A stretch of 14,461 nt of DNA, from assembly GCA_002469915.1 (NCBI GenBank), contig DKOG01000182.1:1904-16364 (forward strand). Reading direction: 5' to 3'. A program made the position numbers and the translations under genes. Below the pieces are notes generated by a model. That model was given only the letters and a program-made list of their open reading frames with translations, was not told the DNA's origin and did no database searches. The stretch comes from Bacteroidetes bacterium UBA7368. Lineage in GTDB: Bacteria > Bacteroidota > Rhodothermia > Rhodothermales > UBA10348. Shown piece by piece: positions 1 to 6,635 of this stretch (positions are counted from its first letter, which is position 1; each line of letters begins with the position of its first letter).

Positions 1-58
1 GCGCCGATTCAGGCCACCCCTTGGATGGCCCAGACACAAGATATGTGCGTGGATGCGT

Positions 59-685
59 CTAGTTAAAAGAGCGGGATCCGTCTGGCTGAAAAACGAAGTC
101 AAACGTGATAAAGCGTGATTCTGAATCAAAACTTGGCACTTCGGGAAGTCCCTTGTAATAATTCACCATGCTCATCTTGGCAAAACGTCCATCTGCTGTG
201 CGAATAAGGAGTACACGTCCCGGAATAGGCGTAATGGCATGTGTTGCAGGATCGTAGTTATACCATCCTTGACCTGATCCTGCTGGTACGGCAAAGCCTT
301 CCGCTGAATCTTGCAACCATCCGGACTCAGGGGCAGCAGAAACTTCTGCGAACAGTCCATCTGCTACTTGAGCCGCTCCTTGACCTGGACCGCTGGTGCC
401 ACCATTCACGATGATACTCGTACCCTTGAAGGCGATATCCCAGTTTGTGGTATTGGCTTCGGAGCTAGGAACAATCTTGTTTTCGGTTAGGCAGTAATAA
501 GTAAATACGCCTGCTGAGAGGGGGCGTCCATCGCCATCGACTCCGGTGTAGGGGTCAGCTGGAATTTCCAAGACGCGTTCCGCGATTACGGGCTCGTTAT
601 CTATGGCAGAGGTACTGCTGTCGCAAGCCGAAAGAGAAATTGAAAGGCCAACGATTAATAGGTATGTAAAGGTTTTTTTAAACAT
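59..685 (-). CDS. HmuY-family surface lipoprotein
   Basis: Predicted 208-residue lipoprotein of the HmuY family, which in Bacteroidota captures heme (or a related ligand) at the cell surface and passes it to a TonB-dependent receptor. The N-terminus has a short basic segment, a hydrophobic stretch and a lipobox LSAC with the lipidated Cys at residue 21. The mature part carries family-typical segments: TNWDIAF followed by a Gly-rich NGGTSGPGQG stretch, a GWYNYDP segment, PIPGRVLLIRTADGR, then KMSMVNYYKG and a C-terminal beta-strand stretch ITFDFVFQPDG. I chose the ATG at 685 because it directly precedes the signal peptide and leaves a 25-bp gap to the receptor gene; the longer ORF starting at 739 would overlap that gene and put 18 non-signal residues in front. 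The sequence shows only one His, so the bis-His heme ligation described for Porphyromonas HmuY cannot be assumed. The family call is solid; the ligand is open. Confidence 0.85.
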   Translation of the reverse strand: MFKKTFTYLLIVGLSISLSACDSSTSAIDNEPVIAERVLEIPADPYTGVDGDGRPLSAGVFTYYCLTENKIVPSSEANTTNWDIAFKGTSIIVNGGTSGPGQGAAQVADGLFAEVSAAPESGWLQDSAEGFAVPAGSGQGWYNYDPATHAITPIPGRVLLIRTADGRFAKMSMVNYYKGLPEVPSFDSESRFITFDFVFQPDGSRSFN

Positions 686-697
686 GGTTCTAATGGA

Positions 698-710
698 TTT
701 GAGGTTCAAA
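698..710. repeat. small inverted repeat between receptor and lipoprotein genes
   Basis: TTTGA-GGT-TCAAA forms a 5-bp inverted repeat with a 3-base loop in the short gap between the receptor stop codon and the lipoprotein start. It could form a small intercistronic hairpin that influences relative expression of the two genes. Such short repeats are common by chance, so its role is speculative. Confidence 0.3.
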
Positions 711-2861
711 TCAGTGGGTTGAAAACTGAAGGCCGACAAAGAATTGACGACCGGAAAGTGATGGCACGAACTGGGGATTGGTATATCCCCACATGTTGTT
801 GACGCCCGTTTGAAGGGTTAGTCGGGTGCCAAAATCATGGTTGAATGTGGCGTTCCAAGTGGAAAATCCAGCTACGTACTCGGTGTCTGCATCGAGAATC
901 AAGTTGCCATTCTGATCACCGTATCCGTACCGAGATCGAAAGGAGCCGCGCAGACGAACGCTGCTACGATCATCTTTTGAATTCCAAGCGACTTGGAGTG
1001 AGCCGCTATGCCGGGAACGGTTGAACAACCCCCCGTAGTCTGATCGGGTTAGCCGGAAGTCGCGACCGCCTTTCCGACCGTATACCCGACCGTCGGCGAT
1101 GTCCGCTAGTACCGTGCGATCTTTAGCGTCCAAATACTGATATCCCAGAGAAAGGCTAACCTGGGCCAATGGCTTGATTCTGATTTCCGTGGTAAGGCCT
1201 TGCGTAAAAATCCTACTCAAATTGACGTACGTAAATACCTGCTGACCATTTGGTTTGGCCGCGACCGGTAACGTCTCTATCAAGTCTTGAACATTGTTAC
1301 GAAATAGGGAAATGTGAGCGTGCAACCTGCTCGTAACGTCAAAGTCAGTACTCACGTTGAATGCCCATGAGGACTCCGGAAGAATAGCAGAAAACGAAGA
1401 TGGATCACTTAGAAAAGTCTGAATCTGGCCAAGAGATTCTAGGTCATTCAATGCTGATGTCACGTCTGCCGCCCCGACCACGGAGTATCCAGCAACTGCA
1501 TTGGTGAAATCCATATACAACTGTTGGAAACTAGGGGCTTTAAAACCCGACCCGACCGATGCGCGAAGTCTCAGGCTATTAGCTGCTTTGTACATGACAG
1601 CGGCCTTGGGAGTAAACCGCGTGCCGTAGTCTGTATGATAGTCTAGACGCGCACTCGAATTCAGCTGCAATGTGGGATGCAAAAACCACTGTTGCTGGGT
1701 AAACGCATACGTGGTTGAGTTCGAACGGGTACCGCCTGAAATACGGTCGGCTGTCACCTGCTCATAAATCACTCCTGCTCCGGTGTTCATAATGAGCCCG
1801 GAGGCTAATATGAGATCATGCTGGGCCTCCATTTTTTGATAACCCTGAGAAAACTGAATGGAGGATGTACCCTCCTGGTCTACGAGGATCGTGCGGGTAT
1901 CAAATCCCGTTATATGGCTACGAATGGTGACTCGATGAGCCCCCATGGGCTTCCAGGTCAATTCGGGTGAAAAAGAAAAGTCATCTTGATTAAGTCGTTC
2001 ATCAAAAGACAATTCAACACCCGATTGATCGAATCCAATAACATTGGACTGGTTTTGGGAGGCAAAGCGTGCGCTAAGGGAGGAGGACAACGTCGGAGAC
2101 CATTTCTGGCTAATCCTATTCGAAAGCGTATGGGTTACAAATCCAGGACCTGTCAATCCGATAACATCGGGGGAAAGATCATAGCCGTTTGATGCAAAGC
2201 GGTCATAATTGAGCCGAATGCCTAACCGTTTTCCTGCGCGTTCAGCGGAGAGCGTAGCATTTCGGGTTCCATTGGTCTGAACTCTGTATCCCGTGCTGGC
2301 AGCCCACGGAAGATTAGCTTCCCGTGTTCGAAGGTTGATGACTCCGGCCAGCGCTTCGCTGCCGTACAGTGAAGAGGACGGCCCTTGAACGATTTCAACA
2401 CTTTCGATATCTGAGACAGCGAATCGGTCCAGGTCCAGCGTGCCGCCGTTTCGGCCGATTACAGGTTGCCCATCAATAAGAATGAGTGTGTACTCAGCAT
2501 CAAATCCTTGGAGTTGTATTCCTGACCCGAAGTAGTGAACCTGAAGCATTCCTGGTTCTTCAGCCAGCAAATCAGACAACCGGAGTACTCCACGTTTTTT
2601 GATTTGCTCTGCCAGGAGCACTTTGGTTGGAACGGGTACATCTCGGAGCGCTATCTCGGATCGAGTAGCCGTCACTACCATAATGGGTAGCTCTATGGTC
2701 CAAAGAGAATCGGGTGAGGGCGCCGTTCCTGTTGTCTGTCCCTGAGCGGGTAAAGAGAACCCGAATATGAGCAAACCGAACAAAAACGAGCTCGCCAAAC
2801 GTGATGTTTGAGTCAAATACTGAGCAAATACTCCCAAAATAGGGTAAGAAGTGAGTATCAT
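711..2861 (-). CDS. TonB-dependent outer-membrane receptor (HmuR/BtuB-like)
   Basis: 716-residue outer-membrane active transporter, powered by TonB/ExbBD, probably for heme, a cobalamin-like compound or another metal complex. A signal peptide covers about residues 20-41 (hydrophobic core ending near PAQG). A TonB-box-like segment PIMVVTATR lies at about 59-67. The plug domain spans roughly 72-182, with typical DVPVPTKVL, LIDGQPV, VEIVQGPSSSLYGSEALAGVINLRT segments. The rest is a beta-barrel; a stretch near residues 435-470 (GFKAPSFQQLYMDF) matches the conserved barrel segment of HmuR/BtuB-type receptors. There is no N-terminal carboxypeptidase-like domain, unlike SusC receptors. The protein ends FVGLQFSTH, so the usual terminal aromatic residue is two residues inside the end. 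It is the first gene of a two-gene operon with the HmuY-like lipoprotein and is divergent from a MerR-type regulator. Family certain, ligand unknown. Confidence 0.92.
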   Translation of the reverse strand: MILTSYPILGVFAQYLTQTSRLASSFLFGLLIFGFSLPAQGQTTGTAPSPDSLWTIELPIMVVTATRSEIALRDVPVPTKVLLAEQIKKRGVLRLSDLLAEEPGMLQVHYFGSGIQLQGFDAEYTLILIDGQPVIGRNGGTLDLDRFAVSDIESVEIVQGPSSSLYGSEALAGVINLRTREANLPWAASTGYRVQTNGTRNATLSAERAGKRLGIRLNYDRFASNGYDLSPDVIGLTGPGFVTHTLSNRISQKWSPTLSSSLSARFASQNQSNVIGFDQSGVELSFDERLNQDDFSFSPELTWKPMGAHRVTIRSHITGFDTRTILVDQEGTSSIQFSQGYQKMEAQHDLILASGLIMNTGAGVIYEQVTADRISGGTRSNSTTYAFTQQQWFLHPTLQLNSSARLDYHTDYGTRFTPKAAVMYKAANSLRLRASVGSGFKAPSFQQLYMDFTNAVAGYSVVGAADVTSALNDLESLGQIQTFLSDPSSFSAILPESSWAFNVSTDFDVTSRLHAHISLFRNNVQDLIETLPVAAKPNGQQVFTYVNLSRIFTQGLTTEIRIKPLAQVSLSLGYQYLDAKDRTVLADIADGRVYGRKGGRDFRLTRSDYGGLFNRSRHSGSLQVAWNSKDDRSSVRLRGSFRSRYGYGDQNGNLILDADTEYVAGFSTWNATFNHDFGTRLTLQTGVNNMWGYTNPQFVPSLSGRQFFVGLQFSTH

Positions 2862-2898
2862 AGGGCCAGGCGGATGGGTTATGACCTGTAATTGTCAG

Positions 2899-2906
2899 CA
2901 AATCTA
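2899..2906 (-). promoter_or_regulatory. Bacteroidota-type -7 element for the receptor operon
   Basis: Read on the minus strand this is TAGATTTG, an exact match to the Bacteroidota primary-sigma -7 consensus TAnnTTTG. It lies about 38 bases upstream of the receptor ATG, leaving a leader of roughly 30 nt. No good -33 TTTG element lies 19-21 bases upstream, so the promoter may be weak or activator-dependent. One copy of the repeated CTATACA motif overlaps it, as expected of a controlled promoter. Confidence 0.5.
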
Positions 2907-2961
2907 TACAATTGTGTATTTATAATTATGCAGATGTATAGAATTGATTATGATTGTATAG
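2904..2961. promoter_or_regulatory. cluster of TGTATAG/CTATACA repeats, putative operator
   Basis: The heptamer CTATACA (reverse complement TGTATAG) occurs three times: 2904-2910 in plus orientation, and 2935-2941 and 2955-2961 in the opposite orientation. A weaker relative, TTGTGTAT at 2912-2919, sits back to back with the first copy and creates the perfect 8-bp palindrome ACAATTGT at 2908-2915. The array fills the space between the divergent receptor and MerR-type regulator genes and overlaps the receptor -7 element. It is a natural candidate for the binding sites of the neighbouring regulator; that assignment is inference. Confidence 0.5.
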
Positions 2962-2978
2962 TTAAGAAGTAGATTAAG

Positions 2979-3611
2979 ATGTCAGATGTCTTGTTTTCAT
3001 TGAAAGAAGCTTCCTCTCAATTGGGAGTACATCCAGTTACGCTTAGGAGGTGGGCTGAAGGTGGAAAGATTGAAACCGTTCGGACCCCCGGCGGGCATAG
3101 ACGCTTCTCGGAATCTGAAATCAATAGATTGAAGATGCAGACTGAGGCACCCCAGTCAGAGACGATTGGGGAGCAACTCAGGGATAGTGCACTCACTTCA
3201 ACGAGAGCCGATCTTGCAACGCACAGCGCAGGATGGATTGACTCGATCTCTCAAAAGGACAAAGAAGAAAAACGTCTTTTGGGCCGGCGTCTGATGGGGC
3301 TGTTGATGCAGTATGTCGCGAGTGAAGACGGGGATAGTGAAGACATCATGAATGAAGGTCGCGTTACAGCTCGCATATACGCTAAGAGCATCGTGATGAG
3401 TGGTATTTCTCTTCAGGATGCGCTTCGTGCAACTAACTTCTTCCGTGATCATATTTTGGAATCGGCAGTCGTTCTACCCGACACGGCCCGTCGAAGGCCA
3501 GAAGCCAACCAGAAAATGTTTCGCAAGTTGAATGAGTTCCTGAACGAAGTACAGCTTGTCATTGCCAATTGCTACGAGGCAATGGGCGCAGTCGGATACG
3601 AAGAAGATTAA
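2979..3611 (+). CDS. MerR-type HTH regulator with helical RsbRD-like C-terminal domain
   Basis: 210-residue putative DNA-binding regulator. Residues 5-52 are a MerR/excisionase-type winged helix: LKEASSQLGVHPVTLRRW gives the helix-turn-helix and the wing motif RTPGGHRRFSESEI follows. After a polar linker (about 53-95), residues 96-203 form an all-helical region (GRRLMGLLMQY, SGISLQDALRATNFFRDHI, KLNEFLNEVQLVIANCYE) that resembles the N-terminal sensor domain of RsbRD-type stressosome proteins. There is no visible cobalamin-binding ExHxxG-type motif, so it is not a standard CarH. An AAGAAG stretch about 10 bases before the ATG may serve as a weak ribosome-binding site. It is divergent from the receptor operon, which it may control, and ends 2 bp before mnmA, with which it is probably co-transcribed. 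The HTH call is firm; the sensor-domain call is by resemblance. Confidence 0.82.
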   Translation: MSDVLFSLKEASSQLGVHPVTLRRWAEGGKIETVRTPGGHRRFSESEINRLKMQTEAPQSETIGEQLRDSALTSTRADLATHSAGWIDSISQKDKEEKRLLGRRLMGLLMQYVASEDGDSEDIMNEGRVTARIYAKSIVMSGISLQDALRATNFFRDHILESAVVLPDTARRRPEANQKMFRKLNEFLNEVQLVIANCYEAMGAVGYEED

Positions 3612-3613
3612 TT

Positions 3614-4732
3614 ATGGCATCTAAAGGGAAAGTACTTGTGGCCATGAGCGGTGGTGTGGATTCGTCCGTAGCAGCCGTCATGTTGAAAGAAGAGGGCTAC
3701 GAAGTAGTCGGCATCACTATGAAAACCTGGGACTATACCGGTAGCGGAGGACGGACCGGAAAAGAAATCGGGTGCTGCACGCTGGAGTCCATGAATGACG
3801 CTAGAGCCATCGGTATTAAATACGATTTTCCGCACTTCATTGTTGATATCAGGAAGGAGTTCGGAGACTGGGTTATTGAGCGGTTCACTGATGAGTACAT
3901 GGCTGGTCGAACGCCCAATCCATGTGTTTTGTGCAATACCCATATCAAATGGGAATCCCTTATGCGACGGGCAGATGATTTGGGATGTGAGTTTATTGCC
4001 ACTGGACATTATGCCCGGTTACGCCAAGAAGGAGGGCGGCAGGTGCTCATGAAGGGCCTAGATCATAACAAAGATCAAAGTTATGCCCTTTGGGGAGTGT
4101 CTCAAGAAAATCTGGCTCGAACTATTTTTCCGTTGGGCAATCTGACCAAACCAGAGATTCGCAAGATGGCTGCTGATTTTGGTCTTGATGAGGTTGCAAA
4201 CAAGCCGGATTCGTACGAGATCTGCTTTGTACCTGATAATAATTATCGTCGATTTTTGCGCGACAGAGTACCAGATATGGATGCCCGAGCGGGAAAGGGG
4301 TCGTTTGTGAGATCGTCGGGTGAAGTGATCGGAACGCATGAAGGATATCCGTTCTATACGATCGGGCAGCGACACGGGCTTGGATTGGCTCTGGGAGATC
4401 CGATTTACGTTACCAAAATTGATGCGGAGACCAACATTGTCACGGTCGGTCCGAAGGAAGAACTACTGGGGTCAGGATTGGCTGCTGGACAGATCAATTT
4501 TATTAAGTATGCGGACCTTAAAACGGAGACGGCTGCAATCGGTAAGATTCGGTATAAAGACGAGGGATCACCCTGCGTTGTCTGGCAGGAGGATGACGTA
4601 CTCAAAGTGCGTTTTGCTGAGCCTAGAAGGGCTATTACACCCGGTCAAGCGGTCGTCGTGTACGAAGGAGAAGATGTGCTGGGCGGAGCTTGGATAAAGC
4701 ATGTAGAAGAAGGGAGTAGTTCGGGAGCATAG
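3614..4732 (+). CDS. mnmA: tRNA-specific 2-thiouridylase MnmA
   Basis: 372-residue enzyme that activates U34 of tRNA-Lys, -Glu and -Gln with ATP and installs sulfur, giving 2-thiouridine. The PP-loop motif SGGVDSS is at residues 12-18. The first catalytic cysteine lies in NPCVLCN (C104, C107), followed by TGHYAR at 130-135, HNKDQSYAL at 151-159, and the second catalytic cysteine C204 in SYEICFVPDNN; GQRHGLGL introduces the C-terminal beta-barrel region. The length is normal for the family. The ATG at 3614 is chosen because it sits immediately before KGKVLVAMSGGVDSS and 2 bp after the upstream stop; an in-frame ATG at 3569 would lie inside the regulator gene and add unconserved residues. The CxxC plus C arrangement, in place of the E. 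coli-type DxxC, suggests a form that binds an iron-sulfur cluster. Confidence 0.95.
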   Translation: MASKGKVLVAMSGGVDSSVAAVMLKEEGYEVVGITMKTWDYTGSGGRTGKEIGCCTLESMNDARAIGIKYDFPHFIVDIRKEFGDWVIERFTDEYMAGRTPNPCVLCNTHIKWESLMRRADDLGCEFIATGHYARLRQEGGRQVLMKGLDHNKDQSYALWGVSQENLARTIFPLGNLTKPEIRKMAADFGLDEVANKPDSYEICFVPDNNYRRFLRDRVPDMDARAGKGSFVRSSGEVIGTHEGYPFYTIGQRHGLGLALGDPIYVTKIDAETNIVTVGPKEELLGSGLAAGQINFIKYADLKTETAAIGKIRYKDEGSPCVVWQEDDVLKVRFAEPRRAITPGQAVVVYEGEDVLGGAWIKHVEEGSSSGA

Positions 4733-4823
4733 AACCCGAACGATAGGACGTAAAAAATTTAGCGACATGTATTAAGAGATATGTGCTGGTAGCCGATCTA
4801 TTTAGGGTAACCCAGCTCATAAT

Positions 4824-6635
4824 ATGTTTACCCAAGAATTTGCCGTTGCATGGCCTTATTTCGTTTCTAGTGCAGTCGCGTTAGGAATGGCGGGTCAGGT
4901 ATTCGTTCGGAAACGAAATGTCTTCGCTAACTACTTCATCTTGATGATGGTAGCGGCTGGAGGATGGTCCTTGTTTTCCGGTATTCACCTTCTTGTGAGT
5001 TCATTCGCTGCCAAGGTGTTTTGGTCTGATGCCAAGTTCCTCTTTATAACTACCCTTCCTGTTTTCTGGATACTTCTTGCTTCGGTTTTTGCGGGATCAA
5101 ACAGATGTATTAGCTCGAAAAAAATCGCGCTATTGTTCGTCATTCCAGCTCTTACCGTCCTTTTAATTGCGACGAATTCGTACCACAATTTAGTCTTCCG
5201 AAATGTGTCCCCGTTGCAGACTGAGCTGTTTACCTCGCTCAGTCGAGAGTTTGGTACGTGGTTTTGGATTCATACGATGTATTCCTATGCATTGATCATG
5301 TCTGGAGTGGTGCTTTTTATTCGAAGTATGATCCGTAACAGCGGCTCTCTGAGAATTCAGGCTACGATTATGACGGGCGGATCACTCGTTCCATTAGTTT
5401 TCAATGCCATTTACCTAAGTAACGCGGAAGCATTTTACTTTCTTGATTTTACGTCTGTAGTGTTTGCAGTTACCGGTTTTTTTTATTGGATAGGCTTGTT
5501 TAAGTATCGGATGCTAGATCTTATTCCGATTGCGCGGGAGGAGATTTTTCGATCCATGGGAGATGCCGTATGTGTCGTGGATACAGATGACACCGTCGTT
5601 GATATTAATGAAATTGCTATCTCCTATACCTCTGAGCCAGATGTAGCGATCGTGGGCCGTCCGCTTGACGAAGTGTTTCCGTTCTTGGATGAGATCGACC
5701 CATCGTGTAATGAAGTCCTTATCCAGCGAGAATCTGGTCCTCTATGGCACTCGGTAAAGGTTCAAGACATCATTAACTCGCGAGGAGAAGTCGAGGGACG
5801 CATCATAGTCCTTCGGAATGTGGATGATCGTAAGGTGGTTGAGCTACAGCTACAAGAGGCTAAGAACAAGGCAGAAGAACTTTCTCTGCTGAAATCGGCT
5901 TTCCTAACAAGCATGAGCCACGATGTTCGTACGCCGCTGACTGGAATCATCGGGTTATCCCAGATACTAGCCGGAGAAGTGGCGGGAGAGCAAAAGGAAC
6001 TGGCTGTGATGATTCAGGAGAGTGGGTCTAAGCTGCTAAAGCTGTTGAACTCGCTGCTGTCTGTGGCTCACCTTTCAGCTGGTACATTGGATTTACATCG
6101 TGAAAAGCTGAACATGGTGGAGCTATCTCATTATGTGCTGAATCAGATTGAGCCAGAGATTTCGAAAAAGAAGGTAGAGTTGCGAGTGACGCTACCGGAT
6201 GAGTTTCTTGAGGCGTATCACGATTATGGCCATCTCACACACGCATTGACTCATATTCTAGATCACGCAGTTCGATATACCGAAACAGGTAGCATACAGT
6301 TTGACTTGAGACGTGAGCAAAACGACGTCATTTTTCGGATTATAGATACCGGTAGGGGATTTGAGCCGGCGTTCGTACGCTCGATACGCGAACCTATTAA
6401 TTCGGTGAACCTAGCTGAGTTCGGGCTCAATAATAACTCAGGGTTGGGCTTGCGAGTTGCAAATGGTCTTCTTGAAGAACTTGGAGGAACGTTGGAGATT
6501 CGCTCAGAAGTCGGCGTTGGCTCAACCTTTACTGCTCGTCTTCCCGTCATGAATAGACATCGTTCTTCAGATCGGCCTACTCAGACCAAAGAGTCTCCAC
6601 ATCGTCAGCAATCCCCAGTCCCTTCGACCTCTTAA
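4824..6635 (+). CDS. membrane sensor histidine kinase (7TM-PAS-HisKA-HATPase)
   Basis: 603-residue sensor kinase. About seven hydrophobic helices occupy residues 8-230 in the arrangement of the HisKA_7TM sensor domain. A PAS-like domain follows (about 240-340, beginning EEIFRSMGDAVCVVDTDDTVVDIN). After a short helical linker comes HisKA with SMSHDVRTPL, phospho-acceptor H366. The HATPase domain covers about 455-575: D-box IIDTGRGF (D508, G510, G512) and G2 box SGLGLRVANGLLEELGG. The N-box normally reads L-x-N-A; here it reads ILDHAVRYT, with H481 where the Mg-coordinating Asn is expected. There is no receiver domain and no adjacent response regulator, so it is an orphan. The last 20 or so residues (polar, Ser/Pro/Gln-rich) lie beyond the kinase fold and are encoded in the overlap with the convergent epimerase gene. 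Kinase identity is clear; the signal is unknown. Confidence 0.93.
   Translation: MFTQEFAVAWPYFVSSAVALGMAGQVFVRKRNVFANYFILMMVAAGGWSLFSGIHLLVSSFAAKVFWSDAKFLFITTLPVFWILLASVFAGSNRCISSKKIALLFVIPALTVLLIATNSYHNLVFRNVSPLQTELFTSLSREFGTWFWIHTMYSYALIMSGVVLFIRSMIRNSGSLRIQATIMTGGSLVPLVFNAIYLSNAEAFYFLDFTSVVFAVTGFFYWIGLFKYRMLDLIPIAREEIFRSMGDAVCVVDTDDTVVDINEIAISYTSEPDVAIVGRPLDEVFPFLDEIDPSCNEVLIQRESGPLWHSVKVQDIINSRGEVEGRIIVLRNVDDRKVVELQLQEAKNKAEELSLLKSAFLTSMSHDVRTPLTGIIGLSQILAGEVAGEQKELAVMIQESGSKLLKLLNSLLSVAHLSAGTLDLHREKLNMVELSHYVLNQIEPEISKKKVELRVTLPDEFLEAYHDYGHLTHALTHILDHAVRYTETGSIQFDLRREQNDVIFRIIDTGRGFEPAFVRSIREPINSVNLAEFGLNNNSGLGLRVANGLLEELGGTLEIRSEVGVGSTFTARLPVMNRHRSSDRPTQTKESPHRQQSPVPSTS

Noticed and set aside
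12..30. GGCCA/TGGCC hairpin as terminator of the HmuY-like gene
   Set aside because: Only a 5-bp stem with an imperfect interior and no T-run on the minus strand; it may end the operon but support is too thin to list.
686..739. Upstream start (ATG at 739) for the HmuY-like gene
   Set aside because: It would overlap the receptor gene and put 18 non-signal residues before a clear lipoprotein signal; the ATG at 685 fits better.
2572..2901. 109-codon minus-strand frame overlapping the receptor start
   Set aside because: Out of frame with the signal peptide and plug domain, with no recognisable features; a shadow of the receptor gene.
2921..2926. TATAAT read as a sigma70 -10 box for the regulator gene
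   Set aside because: No -35 hexamer lies at suitable spacing (the nearest TTGTCA is 23 bp away), and the region is AT-rich enough for TATAAT to arise by chance.
3569..3613. Upstream start for mnmA inside the regulator gene
   Set aside because: The added residues are basic and unlike MnmA N-termini, and the ATG at 3614 directly precedes the conserved PP-loop strand.
3608..4009. 133-codon open frame antisense to mnmA
   Set aside because: It lies wholly inside a well-supported gene and its translation shows no recognisable domain; it is a shadow frame.
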